The notes beneath the pieces are model-generated. The model had not been told where the DNA came from. It worked only from the letters and a program-made list of their open reading frames with translations, and did no database searches. 64,000 nucleotides of DNA from Myxococcus landrumus (lineage in GTDB: Bacteria; Myxococcota; Myxococcia; Myxococcales; Myxococcaceae): contig NZ_CP071091.1 of assembly GCF_017301635.1 (NCBI RefSeq), positions 8,796,501 to 8,860,500 on the forward strand, read 5' to 3'. Positions 42,601 through 50,476 of the stretch are shown piece by piece (position 1 is the first letter of the stretch; the number at the start of each line of letters is the position of its first letter). The position numbers were made by a program, and so were the translations under genes.

Positions 42601-43130
42601 TTGGGGTCATAGCCCTGCTGCTGCGCGTAGGCCTGGTTCGGGTCGTAACCCTGCTGCGCGTAGGCCTGATTCGGGTCGTAGCCCTGTTGCGCGTAGGCCT
42701 GGTTTGGATCGTAGCCCTGCTGCGCGTAGGCCTGGTTCGGGTCGTAGCCCTGCTGCGCGTAGGCCTGGTTCGGGTCGTAGCTGGCGGGGTAGGCGTACCA
42801 CTGGCCATCGGCGGCGTAGTAGCCCTGGGGCTGCTGCGCGTAGGCCGGGTCGGCGGGGTAGGCGTACCACTGGCCGTCGGCGCCGTAGTAGCCCTGGGGC
42901 TGCTGGGCGTAGCCGGCGGGGTAGGCGTACCACTGGCCATCCGCGCCGTAGTAGCCCTGGGGCGCCGCCTCCTGCTGCCAGGCGGCAGCATCGGGCGCGG
43001 GAGTGTCCTGGACGCCAAGGTGCGCGCGCAGCTCGCCCCAGCGTGCCTCCTCGACGGGAGACAGGCTTCCCAGTTTTCGCTTCTCGTCGAGGAAGCGAAA
43101 TTCTCTCATGGCTGCGCGCGTGTCCGACAT
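36630..43130 (-). CDS. Giant acidic Trp-repeat protein with DUF6982-like C-terminus
   Basis: This is a 2166-residue protein with no signal peptide or membrane helix. Residues 1-45 form a helix (EFRFLDEKRKLGSLSPVEEA) seen at the start of other myxobacterial proteins. Residues about 47-203 are Tyr/Gln-rich repeats: three YGADGQWYAYP-like units and nine YDPN units. Residues about 204-790 are acidic, Ser/Ala/Glu-rich. Residues about 790-1870 contain some 33 copies of a unit of about 31 residues centred on EELPADAVQAEW, each with two Trp. The last 105 residues resemble DUF6982 (VIIHTVEGQVKRGTI, then GFFVVPADQRT). It is probably cytoplasmic and intrinsically disordered between ends. AAGGTGA precedes the ATG. 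Function unknown. Confidence 0.88.
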   Translation of the reverse strand: MSDTRAAMREFRFLDEKRKLGSLSPVEEARWGELRAHLGVQDTPAPDAAAWQQEAAPQGYYGADGQWYAYPAGYAQQPQGYYGADGQWYAYPADPAYAQQPQGYYAADGQWYAYPASYDPNQAYAQQGYDPNQAYAQQGYDPNQAYAQQGYDPNQAYAQQGYDPNQAYAQQQGYDPNAGYPGYDPNQAYAQQQGYDPNQGWPASPQDAQGVAGQQPYYAGYEQTPQDPAAYAPLPSAESENLALSTDDIDIPALSEPAPWMPPSPTPVPIAPPASATSTSASFADVLDDSGSEDAGASGGDAGMLDSASFDTVSPEVETAAAPEEDFGELDAHVEPVAAAREPEASLESSFADLSLEVESAPMDVSDSVLEVASSESELEVPSSEIELVDASGESEPVLAEERAPAPLDEAWASAPLAVDPLESAVEELADANDVIDVGTMDAGGAEVASGGAELALDASDMLEPMAPESSIEDLSVDASAATEDWSAVDAAQAGTDASVEEIALDSADVSASGLDSSPPLELHHADSQEADAWTASMETESTPEPSASVLDTESAPEEHLSAGPFDAPVPPGEAPTFDVADLGAEEALSSETSPFDSQAVPSLEIRSVRVGPDLQAETVEVDTDAAVLPEIGTESGELASAPAETFDLSGSPEDAVPLAAAGEFLESGQFSAPNDRGMELPLEGSGESEWSAQSSELEPLASSAGMIAEQLATEDAAAIELQPQWESTADASTAGAAEWSESTAPASPDVIELQPEWASASTSESTPEGTAQPEWAATEELSPEAAQVEWTADTTSAEQTADAARSEWTATAEELPADAVQAEWAAPSGDTTAAQPEWAAASEELPADAVQAEWSASTGDTTAAQPEWSATTEELPADAVQSEWATPASDATAAQSEWTATAEELPADAVQAEWSTPASDATAAQSEWSATTEELPADAVQAEWAAPASDATAAQPEWSATAEELPADAVQAEWASTANESVPGEAQPESAVTATELPADAIQSEWASNEGAPVSGEAQPEWAATAEELPADAVQAEWSSTEGTPAAGEAQPEWAATVEELPADAVQSEWAATASEPASDTAQPEWSATAEEIPADAVQAEWSTSANEAASTTAQPEWSATVEELPADAVQAEWSATASEPASDTAQPEWSATVEELPADAVQSEWSATASEPASDTAQPEWSATVEELPADAVQSEWAATEGTPVTSAEQPEWAATVEELPADAIQSEWAANANEPVAGSAQPEWTASAEVVPAAELQGEWSATAEELPADAVQAEWNTSANEAASTAAQPEWSATSEEIPADAVQTEWSASENDAATATAQPEWSAATEELPADAVQAEWGATESEPASALPEWSATAELPADAVQAEWGATESEPASATAQPEWSTATEELPADAVQAEWSTSESEPASTTAQPEWSATEELPADAVQAEWSTSESEPATALPEWSAAATEELPADAVQAEWGATESEPTSATAQPEWSATEELPADAVQAEWGATESEPTAATAQPEWAATAEELPADAVQAEWAATENEPAPAAAQPEWSATAEELPADAVQAEWTATANEATAEELPADAVQAEWETNTPVAGSTAQPEWAATAEELPADAVQSEWASISTTPESGVAQPEWAATVEELPADAVQSEWASTTNAPGTAQPEWSATTEELPADAVQSEWASTTNAPGTAQPEWAATTEELPADAVQSEWSSTTNAPGTAQPEWSATTEELPADAVQSEWASTTNAPGTAQPEWAATTEELPADAVQSEWSSTSNEPGVAQSEWATEELPVAPAQPEWADSSDPVTGATQPEWAAEELPADAVQAEWDSTANAPITAQPEWSATTEELPADAVQAEWDSTANAPITAQAEWSPTEPEATPEWSASTSTTPSTEPWNDPSVDAEPTLELSTEEQAPAEAIQVEEEVTWAEEPPPQAKPWHSRDSSPFGTPGKDYSAPTPTPVLTSPPLAPLMEEEEEVAVEFEPEPEQDLAEIELVEEAAEPEAAPPRTATAVAAAALSAALRPSAPPPPPLAATHEPLFEEEPAAGTSSFVEGEHKVIIHTVEGQVKRGTIRDADLLDDVILLEQQSGFAAEPIPGKRLKAIFFVVPAGTRHPPAEGQKIRVTFNDGRQVAGFSLDFKSSTPGFFVVPADQRTNTPRIFIYRASVQAVTEG
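37500..40760 (-). repeat. Coding tandem repeat array, about 33 units of about 93 bp
   Basis: Units encode variants of PEWSATAEELPADAVQAEW plus a variable linker of about 12 residues. Copies at the 3' end are nearly identical at the DNA level, including a 180-bp block repeated in tandem (37861-38040 and 38041-38220) with only a few base differences, whereas 5' units have diverged. The reading frame is conserved throughout. Confidence 0.9.
42516..42990 (-). repeat. Coding Tyr/Gln-rich tandem repeats near the 5' end of the giant gene
   Basis: Three longer units with QGYYGADGQWYAYP are followed by nine YDPN units, mostly YDPNQAYAQQG of 33 bp and several in perfect tandem. They encode a low-complexity, aromatic-rich region of the type found in condensate-forming or sticky domains. 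Confidence 0.85.
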
Positions 43131-43250
43131 CCGTCACCTTGCTGCGGACGGCGGACTGCCCGTTTACCGTCGCAGCGCAAATGGAGGGGGCTGCGAGTCT
43201 AGGGGACTCCCGGGGAGGGGTAAACCAAATGGACCGTGCTTGCCCGGCAG

Positions 43251-44663
43251 CTACCTCTTCTCCAGGGACCGTTCGACCTCGGTATCGAGGTCTTCCAGGG
43301 TCATTCCGTAGTGGGTCTTGAGCGCCTCGTCAAAGCTGGCCCCGTCGCGGCACACCGCGCGCAAGAGGGTCATCAGGCGGTGAGCCCCCTCTCGGCGCAT
43401 CATTTCTTTGACCGCCAGTCCGGACGCCGCGTAGCCCATTTCGGGGGAGGCGGTGTTCATTGGGGCGACCCAGGTCATGTCCCGCAGCCTGGGGAGCTTC
43501 CCCGAAGCCGACACCACGGCGCGCATCTGGTTCGCCAGCCGCAGGTTGGGGCCCGGCACATCCTGGTACTTCCACTCCACGAACATGGCCAGCCCCTCGT
43601 TGAACCAGATGGGCAGCTTGTCCATATCCTGGTCGTTTCCGCCGCAGAAGTCGGCGACGGCGGAGTGGATGTACTCGTGGACGAGGGTCGCCCGAGTCTC
43701 GCGCGTCAGCTCCGCCGCGTCGTTGATGCGGATGGCGTTCTCCATGTACCTGCCGGCGATGAACCGGGCCGCCCGCTGGCCGAAGGTGGCTCCGAACTCC
43801 TTGGCCGTATAGAGCACGACGGAGACCGGGGTCTCCCGCGTCTCCCCGAGCACCTGGCGGGTGAAGTGGTAGGCCTCGTTGAGGATTTCGACGACCTTGC
43901 CTTCGTAGTCGGCGCGCTGGCTGAAGTCGCGCTCGTTGTCGAAGTAGCTGATGACGAACCGGTTGTTGGCCCGCACGCGCATGCCGGAGGCATCCACGCG
44001 GGACTCGAAGCCGACGTCGGGAGCGCGGACGCTCATCCCCGGCCGAGTCCCGAGCGAGACGACGGAGGTCTCATCCCCGCCCTGGTTCGCCGCCTGCGGG
44101 GAGCTACCTCCCAGCCGGCGGGAGATGCGCGTGGCCTCCGAGCGGGCCGCGTCCTCCTGCAGCGTCTGTTGCCGGGCCTGCTTGAGCAGCCGCTTCGCCT
44201 CGGCCGCTTCGCGCGAGCGAGGGGGCACCTTCTCCAGCGCGGCCTGCGAGCCCACCGCGTCCTGCTCCTCCAGCAGCAGCTTGCCCAGCTCCAGCGGGAA
44301 GCTGCCGTCCTTGGGATAGCGCGTGATGCCCTTGAGCAGGGCGGCCTCGGCCGCGGCGCGCTGCTCCGTCTTCCGCGCGGCGGTCGCCAGGCAGCGCAGC
44401 GCGGGCGCGGACTCTTCGTACACGATGGCGCGCTCGCCCATCGAATACGCCATGACGGCGTCGTCCTTCAGCAGCGCCTGACAGCCCTTCGCCAGCGCGC
44501 CAGACACCGTGGCCCGCTGCTCCTCGGGGACCGCCTTCTCGTCACCAGACCCGAACGCCAGGTACAGCTCCTCCCAGGCCTTCTGTCCCGAGAGGTCCTT
44601 GGCCTTCTGTCCTGGCGTGGAGGGGGCGGCGGCGAGCAGCAGTGCGGCGAGCAGGGAATGCAT
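43251..44663 (-). CDS. MA-type (gluzincin) metallopeptidase with signal peptide
   Basis: This is a 470-residue protein. A signal peptide MHSLLAALLLAAAPS is followed by a helical, TPR-like domain and then a MA-family peptidase domain with the zinc motif HEYIH at about residue 328-332 and the downstream NEGLAMF helix, where Glu is the third zinc ligand. It would be secreted or periplasmic. Family members hydrolyse peptide substrates, but none is known here. ATG 44663 follows CTGAGG closely. It lies upstream of threonine dehydratase but on the same strand and downstream of the giant repeat gene's promoter region. Confidence 0.88.
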   Translation of the reverse strand: MHSLLAALLLAAAPSTPGQKAKDLSGQKAWEELYLAFGSGDEKAVPEEQRATVSGALAKGCQALLKDDAVMAYSMGERAIVYEESAPALRCLATAARKTEQRAAAEAALLKGITRYPKDGSFPLELGKLLLEEQDAVGSQAALEKVPPRSREAAEAKRLLKQARQQTLQEDAARSEATRISRRLGGSSPQAANQGGDETSVVSLGTRPGMSVRAPDVGFESRVDASGMRVRANNRFVISYFDNERDFSQRADYEGKVVEILNEAYHFTRQVLGETRETPVSVVLYTAKEFGATFGQRAARFIAGRYMENAIRINDAAELTRETRATLVHEYIHSAVADFCGGNDQDMDKLPIWFNEGLAMFVEWKYQDVPGPNLRLANQMRAVVSASGKLPRLRDMTWVAPMNTASPEMGYAASGLAVKEMMRREGAHRLMTLLRAVCRDGASFDEALKTHYGMTLEDLDTEVERSLEKR

Positions 44664-44709
44664 GGCCTCAGTATGGCCGAGCCCCGCCGCCGCCGTGCAA
44701 GACCCCTTG

Positions 44710-45927
44710 CTACTTGCGCGTCACCTGCCAACCCAGCTCCTCGAGCGCCGTCTCCAGCTCGCGGATGTGCGCGGGGCCGGTGGTCTCCAGGGTGACCTCC
44801 ACCATCGCCTCGCCCAGGCCCGCCTTGGAGAAGGCGCGCTCGTGGTGGAGGTCCACCACGTTGGCCTTCAGCTCGGCGATGCGCGTGGTCAGCCGCGCGA
44901 GCATTCCGGGCCGGTCCGGCAGCCGCACCTCCAACTGCACCAGGCGTCCGGCCTTCACCAGGCCGCGCTCGATGATGCGGCTGATGACGTTCATGTCGAT
45001 GTTGCCGCCGCTCAGGATGATGGCGGTGCGCTTGCCCTTCGCCCGAGGCACGTGCCCGTTGAGCACCGCCGCCACGCCCACTGCGCCCGCGCCCTCCACC
45101 ACGCTCTTCTCCTGCTCCAGCAGCGTGAGGATGGCGGCGGCAATCTCCTCCTCGTCCACCGACACCACCGCGTCCACGTACTTGCGGACCATCTCGAAGG
45201 TGAGGTCGCCCACCTTCTTCACGGCGATGCCATCCGCGATGGTGGTGCCCGCGGCGGGCAGCTCCACCAGCTTCCCCGCCTCCACGGAGGCCTTCATGCT
45301 GTCGATGGTGGACGTCTGCACGCCAATCACCTGGATGCCCGGCTTCGACTCCTTCAGCGCGCACGCCACGCCGGAGATGAGCCCGCCGCCGCCGATGGGG
45401 ACGAGCACCACCTCCACGTCCGGCCACTGCTCCAACAGCTCCAGGCCGATGGTTCCCTGGCCCGCGATGACGTGCGGGTCATTGAACGGGTGGACGAAGA
45501 CGAGGCCCTCGTCCTTCTGGAGGCGCAGCGCTTCCGTATAGGCCTCGTCGTAGTTGGCGCCCTTGAGCACCACGCGCGCGCCGTAGTCATCCCGCGTGCG
45601 CGACACCTTGATGAGCGGCGTGCGCTCCGGCATGACGATGGTGGCCTTCACCCCCAGCCGACGCGCGTGGTACGCGACGCCCTGCGCGTGGTTGCCAGCG
45701 GAAGCGGCGATGACTCCGCGCTTCTTCTCCTCCGGCGTCAGCGTCAGCAGCTTGTTGAGCGCGCCGCGCTCCTTGAACGCGCCCGTCCGCTGGAGGTTCT
45801 CCAGCTTGAAGTACACCGCGGCGCACTCCGTCCGCTCCGTGAAGTAGTCCGACGCGGGGCAGGGCGTGGGCCGGATGGCGTCGCGCAGCCGTTCCCGGGC
45901 GGCGTGGATGTCCTGGAGGGTGACCAT
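44710..45927 (-). CDS. Threonine ammonia-lyase (threonine dehydratase) with ACT domain
   Basis: This is a 405-residue PLP enzyme. The PLP Lys 52 is in GAFKERGALNKL, the phosphate loop is VPIGGGGLISGV, and the C-terminal part (about 330-405, VQLEVRLPDRPGMLARL) is an ACT domain of the catabolic/biodegradative type that binds amino acids allosterically. It deaminates threonine to 2-oxobutyrate and ammonia in the cytoplasm. ATG 45927 matches the family N-terminus (MVTLQDIHAARERL). It follows glutamate dehydrogenase on the same strand by about 127 bases, so the region may be an amino-acid-catabolism unit. Confidence 0.93.
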   Translation of the reverse strand: MVTLQDIHAARERLRDAIRPTPCPASDYFTERTECAAVYFKLENLQRTGAFKERGALNKLLTLTPEEKKRGVIAASAGNHAQGVAYHARRLGVKATIVMPERTPLIKVSRTRDDYGARVVLKGANYDEAYTEALRLQKDEGLVFVHPFNDPHVIAGQGTIGLELLEQWPDVEVVLVPIGGGGLISGVACALKESKPGIQVIGVQTSTIDSMKASVEAGKLVELPAAGTTIADGIAVKKVGDLTFEMVRKYVDAVVSVDEEEIAAAILTLLEQEKSVVEGAGAVGVAAVLNGHVPRAKGKRTAIILSGGNIDMNVISRIIERGLVKAGRLVQLEVRLPDRPGMLARLTTRIAELKANVVDLHHERAFSKAGLGEAMVEVTLETTGPAHIRELETALEELGWQVTRK

Positions 45928-46054
45928 GGGCGCCGCGTCTATCGGAAGCGCGAGCCGGGCGGAAGGGACAGCCGGCACGAGACGGTGAGTCCCTTCCACT
46001 TGCCGCGATGCGGCAGGCTCGCCCGGAGGGAGTCCGGGCGTGCGTCCGCGTGCG

Positions 46055-47284
46055 TCAGATGCCGCGCAGCACGGTGGCCTTGCCCACCCGGCCAATGGCC
46101 AGGATGTAGGCCGCCGTCCGCATGGAGACCTTTCGCGAGCGGGCAATCTGCGCCACGCGCTCGTAGGCCTCCTTCATCGTCTTCTCCAGCTCCGCGTTGA
46201 CGCGGTCCTCTTCCCAGGACAGGTGCTGGAGGTTCTGCACCCATTCGAAGTAGCTGACCGTGACGCCGCCGGCGCTGGCGAGCACGTCGGGCACCACGAA
46301 GATGCCGCGCTTCTCGAAGATTTCGTCCGCCTCCGGCTGCGTCGCGCCGTTGGCACCCTCGATGATGAGGCGCGCGCGCACGGTGTGGGCGTTGTCGCGG
46401 GTGAGCGCGTGGCCGAGCGCCGCGGGGATGAGCACCTCGCAGTCGGCCGCGAGCACCTCTTCGTTGGTGCAGGCGGTGCCACCCCCAAAGCCCGTCACGG
46501 TGCCGGTGCGCTTGACGTGCTCGAAGAGGGACGGGATGTCCAGGCCCTGCGGATTGCGCACGCCGCCCAGCACGTCCGCGACGGCGACGACCACGCCGCC
46601 GTCCTCCCACAACAGCTGCGCGGTGTGGCTGCCCACGTTGCCGAAGCCCTGGATGGCGAAGCGCGTGCCCTTCACGGGCAGGCCCAGGTCGCGGAGGATT
46701 TCGCGGCACACGTACTGGAGGCCACGCCCGGTGGCGGCTTCACGGCCCTTGGAGCCGTAGAGCTCCAGCGGCTTGCCCGTCACCACCGCCGGCGAGTGGC
46801 CGTGGTAGCGCGAGTACTGGTCCATGATCCACGCCATCACCTGGGGGTTGGTGTTGACGTCGGGCGCGGGGATGTCACGCGTGGGGCCGATGACGTCCTG
46901 AATCTGGTCGACGAACTTGCGCGTCAGCCGCTCCAGCTCCTTGAGGCTGAGCTGGGACGGGTCGCACGCGATGCCGCCCTTGGCGCCGCCGTAGGGCAGG
47001 TTCACGACGGCGGTCTTCCACGTCATCAGCGACGCGAGCGAAGAGGACTCGTCCTGGTCCAGCTTCGGGTGGTAGCGCAGGCCGCCCTTCATGGGGCCTC
47101 GGCTGTTGTCGTGCTGGATGCGGTAGCCGAGGAACGTGCGAATCTCGCCGGAGTCCATCTCGATGGAGACCTGGACCTTCACCTCGCGCAGGGGCGTGGC
47201 GAGCAGCGTCTCGATGGGGGTGCCCACGTCCATGATCCGCGCGGCCTTGCGGAAGTAGTAGTTGGTACCCTCGACGGCGCTCAT
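46055..47284 (-). CDS. Glutamate dehydrogenase family protein (Glu/Leu/Phe/Val)
   Basis: This is a 409-residue dehydrogenase. Lys 66 in GPMKGGLRYHP, Lys 90, and Lys 102 of PYGGAKGGI are the glutamate-binding and catalytic lysines, the Rossmann motif is IQGFGNVGSHTAQ, and IEGANGATQPEAD completes the pattern. It interconverts glutamate and 2-oxoglutarate with NAD(P). Length and motifs are typical of the hexameric type. ATG 47284 has GGAG about 11 bases upstream. The XRE regulator gene is divergent 93 bases away, and threonine dehydratase follows downstream. Confidence 0.93.
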   Translation of the reverse strand: MSAVEGTNYYFRKAARIMDVGTPIETLLATPLREVKVQVSIEMDSGEIRTFLGYRIQHDNSRGPMKGGLRYHPKLDQDESSSLASLMTWKTAVVNLPYGGAKGGIACDPSQLSLKELERLTRKFVDQIQDVIGPTRDIPAPDVNTNPQVMAWIMDQYSRYHGHSPAVVTGKPLELYGSKGREAATGRGLQYVCREILRDLGLPVKGTRFAIQGFGNVGSHTAQLLWEDGGVVVAVADVLGGVRNPQGLDIPSLFEHVKRTGTVTGFGGGTACTNEEVLAADCEVLIPAALGHALTRDNAHTVRARLIIEGANGATQPEADEIFEKRGIFVVPDVLASAGGVTVSYFEWVQNLQHLSWEEDRVNAELEKTMKEAYERVAQIARSRKVSMRTAAYILAIGRVGKATVLRGI

Positions 47285-47377
47285 GTTTCGCAAGGCTCCT
47301 GGTGGCGGTGGACCCGGGTGAGCCCGCACCGCGCGCGAGACCTTAACAGAAGGGGTGCGCTACCATAGGAAACTGCC

Positions 47378-47875
47378 ATGTCTCCTGGCCCTCCGGATGC
47401 TTCGACGGTGAACGGACACCTGCAGGGCCTGGCCCGCAGGATTCGAGCCTTGAGGGAGCGCCGAGGCCTCACCCAGGAGGACTTCGCCTCGCGGTGTGGC
47501 ATCTCGGTGTCCTTCGCATCCCTGCTGGAGCGAGGCGAGCGCAGCCCCAGCTACGAGACGCTCCTCCAGGTGGCGGGGGCGCTGGACCTGCCCCTCTGGG
47601 AGCTGCTCCGGGTGGACGACGTGGAGGACGCGGGGGCCCACCGCCTGGAGGGCTTCGCGAGGGCGAAGAAGCTGTCCCGTCCGGACGTGGACCGACTGCT
47701 GAAGGTGGCGGAGATGATGTTCGCTTCAGGTTCCACGCCCGCGCCGCCCGCGAGGCCCGAGCCCGCACGGTGTGTCGAGCCCGAATGCCAGCGAGCCGTC
47801 CTGGCCCGAGGGCTCTGCACCGCGCACTACCACCAGGCCCGGCGCAGGAAGGTCGCGGAGCCTCGCGAGGGCTGA
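47378..47875 (+). CDS. XRE-family regulator with a Cys/His-rich C-terminus
   Basis: This is a 165-residue protein. A Cro/C1-type HTH occupies residues about 17-78 (RIRALRERRGLTQEDFASRC, then SFASLLERGERSPSYETL). After a helical linker, the C-terminal 30 residues hold CVEPECQRAVLARGLCTAHY, a Cys-rich zinc-knuckle-like motif also seen at the ends of some HNH and Lsr2-associated proteins. It is divergent from glutamate dehydrogenase and may regulate it; that is inference. AGGAAA lies about eight bases before the ATG. Confidence 0.9.
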   Translation: MSPGPPDASTVNGHLQGLARRIRALRERRGLTQEDFASRCGISVSFASLLERGERSPSYETLLQVAGALDLPLWELLRVDDVEDAGAHRLEGFARAKKLSRPDVDRLLKVAEMMFASGSTPAPPARPEPARCVEPECQRAVLARGLCTAHYHQARRRKVAEPREG

Positions 47876-47996
47876 GCGTCTGGGGGGCCTGAAGTGTTCG
47901 CTGGAGGTCTTCACAGCGACGTCGTGCGCACCCGGGAGGACGGCTCGGCGACGACGCGCCGAGCAACCGCCTCCCGGAGATGCTCACGGGGAAACG

Positions 47997-50408
47997 CTAC
48001 TTCTTGCGCGCGCGCTCGACCTTTAGCGTGCGCTCACCGTGCTGCTTGCCGTGGGTGGCCTCGAAGGCGGTGGCGTCCTCGTCCGCGACGAACACGTACG
48101 CGTACGTGGGGCGCAAATCCATCCGCACCACCTTGCCGGCAGGAGCCCCCGCGGCCTCGAGCGCGCTGGCGACCCCCGCCTCGTCCAGCCCGTCCTGCTT
48201 GCCCAGGCCGACCCACAGCCGCACCTGGCCCGGCACATCCGGCAGGGCCTCGTGACGCGGACGACGCTCCTCGCGCTGGCCGCGCGGACGGTGCCGCTCC
48301 AGCTTCAGCACCTTGTCGCCCACGGACTTGCCATTGAGCGCCTCGAACTCCGGCGCGTCGGCCTCGGCGACGTAGGCGTAGCCATACGTGGGACGCAGGA
48401 GCGCCTTGAGCACCTTGCCCGCGGGAGCACCCGCGGCTTCCAGCGCGGCGGGCAGCTTCGCCTCGTCCATGCCGTCATCGGAGCCCAGGTTCGTCCACAG
48501 CTTCACCTCGCCCGGCCCGGCGTCCGGAGACGGAGGCGGACGCGTGCCCGGCTCGCGCTCGCTGCGCGGCTTGCTCTTCTCCACGCGCAGCGTCTTGGAC
48601 CCGTGCTGCTTGCCGTTGAGCGTCTCGAACGCGGCGGCATCCTCCTCCGCGACGAACACATACGCGAACGTGGGACGCAGCTCCGCGCGCACCATCTTCC
48701 CCAGCGGCGCGCCCGCATCCTCCAGCGCCGTGGCGATGCTGCCCGGCCCCAGGCCATCCGCGGTCCCCAGGTTCACCCACAGCTTCGCCTCGCCCGGGCC
48801 CGCCTCCAGCGCGGCGGGGCCACGGCTGGCGTCCCGCTCACGGCGGGGCTCATCCCGGCGGGGCCGGCGCTCGCGGTCCGGATGCTCCGGACGCGCCATC
48901 GGCTTCTCGCCGCGCTCCCGGCGCTCGCCCCGCTCACGGCGGTCATCACCCCCGCGCTCACGCTCGCGGCGGCGGCCCTCGGGCTTGCGCTCCGGAGCCG
49001 GCTCGCGACCCTCGGCCTCCATGGCCGCCTTCGCCTTCTCCATGCGCAGGTGGCTGAAGAAGTACTTCAGCAGGAAGGCGACCAGGTCATCCGCGTTGGG
49101 CCGCGTCTTGAGCTGCGTGGCCAGGGGCAGGAAGCCCTCGAACACGGAGCCGCTGGCGGCCTCCTGGATTTCGCGCACGTGGCGCTCGGTCCACAGGCGC
49201 ATGGCCTCTTCGGGCGCCGGCATCTCCTGCTTGTCGAACTTGATGCCGTACTTCTTCTCCAGCGCGGTGTACGTCGCCAGCTCGCGTCCGGAGAAGAGGT
49301 TGATGGCCGTGCCCTTGTTGCCGATGCGGCCCGTGCGGCCCACGCGGTGCAGGTACACCGCCGGGTCCTCCGGCAACGAGTAGTTGATGACGTACTCCAG
49401 CCCGGAGATGTCGATGCCGCGCGCCGCGATATCCGTGGCCACCATGAAGGCGACCTCGCCGCGCTTCACCTTGGCCATCACCCGCTCGCGCTCCTTCTGC
49501 GGCAGGTCTCCGTTGAGCAGCTCCGCGTCGAAGCCGTTGCGGTTGAGCACCGCCGTCACCAGCGCCGTGTCATCCCGCGTGTTGCAGAAGATGATGGCGT
49601 TCTGCGGCTCTTCCTTCTCCAGCACGTAGATGAGGTTGCGCGGCTTGGGGAAGGCGTCCGACACGTCGTAGCGGACGTGGTGGATGTGCTCCACGGTGAA
49701 CACGTCGCCGGAGAGCAGCAGCGTCTCCGCGTTCGTCGTGTAGCGCGCGATGAGGTTCTGGATGTCCGTGGGGACGGTGGCGCTGAACAGCAGCACCTGG
49801 CGCGTCTTGGGAAGACGGTCGAGGATGCGGGTGACTTCCTCGTAGAAGCCCTGGTTGAGCATCTCGTCGGCTTCGTCCAGCACCGCGTGGTCGCACCCAT
49901 CCAGCTTCAGGTTGCCCCGGTGGATGTGGTCGAACACCCGGCCCGGCGTGCCGACGATGATGGGCGTGCCTTCCTCGAGCGCGTCCTCCTGCTGCTTCAT
50001 GGAGGCGCCGCCGTAGATGGCCGCCACCTTCACGCCCTTGTACTTCGCCAGCGTGGTCAGCTCATCCGCGACCTGGAGCGCCAGCTCCCGCGTGGGGCAG
50101 AGGATGAGCGCGCGCACGCGCTTGTCGTCCGGGGAAATCTTCTCCAGCAGGGGGAGGCCGAACGCGGCCGTCTTGCCGGTGCCCGTCTTGCTGCGAACAA
50201 TGAGGTCCTTGCCCTCCATGGCCGGCCGGAACGCGCGCGCCTGGACAGGAGTCGGGTGGGTGTAGCCGCGCTCCGCAAGCGCACGGCGGAGGGGCTCGGA
50301 CAGATTCATGTCGTCGAAGCCGATGTCCGCGATGTATTCGGCGGGACGCGTCGGCGCTTCGTCGGTGGCCGGGCTGCCCGGCGAGGTGGGCTCTTGGATG
50401 TCGCTCAT
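47997..50408 (-). CDS. DEAD-box RNA helicase with three DbpA-type RNA-binding repeats
   Basis: This is an 803-residue helicase. The N-terminal RecA pair (about 28-400) has the Q motif GYTHPTPVQARAF, Walker A SKTGTGKT (about 73-80), VLDEADEML (about 175), FSATV and HRVGRTGR. A charged Arg/Glu linker (about 480-535) precedes three tandem DbpA-like domains at about 536-612, 630-703 and 723-803, each with KLWxNLGxxDG or its equivalent and a final KTLRVEK-like strand. The usual count is one. It unwinds structured RNA, probably in ribosome assembly or cold adaptation. The ATG at 50408 is favoured by N-terminus; its ribosome site is weak. Confidence 0.94.
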   Translation of the reverse strand: MSDIQEPTSPGSPATDEAPTRPAEYIADIGFDDMNLSEPLRRALAERGYTHPTPVQARAFRPAMEGKDLIVRSKTGTGKTAAFGLPLLEKISPDDKRVRALILCPTRELALQVADELTTLAKYKGVKVAAIYGGASMKQQEDALEEGTPIIVGTPGRVFDHIHRGNLKLDGCDHAVLDEADEMLNQGFYEEVTRILDRLPKTRQVLLFSATVPTDIQNLIARYTTNAETLLLSGDVFTVEHIHHVRYDVSDAFPKPRNLIYVLEKEEPQNAIIFCNTRDDTALVTAVLNRNGFDAELLNGDLPQKERERVMAKVKRGEVAFMVATDIAARGIDISGLEYVINYSLPEDPAVYLHRVGRTGRIGNKGTAINLFSGRELATYTALEKKYGIKFDKQEMPAPEEAMRLWTERHVREIQEAASGSVFEGFLPLATQLKTRPNADDLVAFLLKYFFSHLRMEKAKAAMEAEGREPAPERKPEGRRRERERGGDDRRERGERRERGEKPMARPEHPDRERRPRRDEPRRERDASRGPAALEAGPGEAKLWVNLGTADGLGPGSIATALEDAGAPLGKMVRAELRPTFAYVFVAEEDAAAFETLNGKQHGSKTLRVEKSKPRSEREPGTRPPPSPDAGPGEVKLWTNLGSDDGMDEAKLPAALEAAGAPAGKVLKALLRPTYGYAYVAEADAPEFEALNGKSVGDKVLKLERHRPRGQREERRPRHEALPDVPGQVRLWVGLGKQDGLDEAGVASALEAAGAPAGKVVRMDLRPTYAYVFVADEDATAFEATHGKQHGERTLKVERARKK

Positions 50409-50476
50409 CAAGCAGGGGCATAGCTCCTGCATTACCCTCTGGCAACAATCGCGGCACTTTGGGGTATGGAGAGCCG

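Noticed and set aside
37803..43202. A 1799-codon open frame on the plus strand opposite the giant repeat gene
   Set aside because: The plus frame is open only because repeated high-GC codons on the minus strand avoid stop complements. Its product is Gly/Arg/Leu-rich with no ribosome site or family resemblance, while the minus frame has a coherent N- and C-terminal domain.
45928..46146. A longer threonine dehydratase with an extension upstream of 45927
   Set aside because: The additional residues are Arg/Pro-rich and unlike the family N-terminus, which begins MVTLQDIHAARERL.
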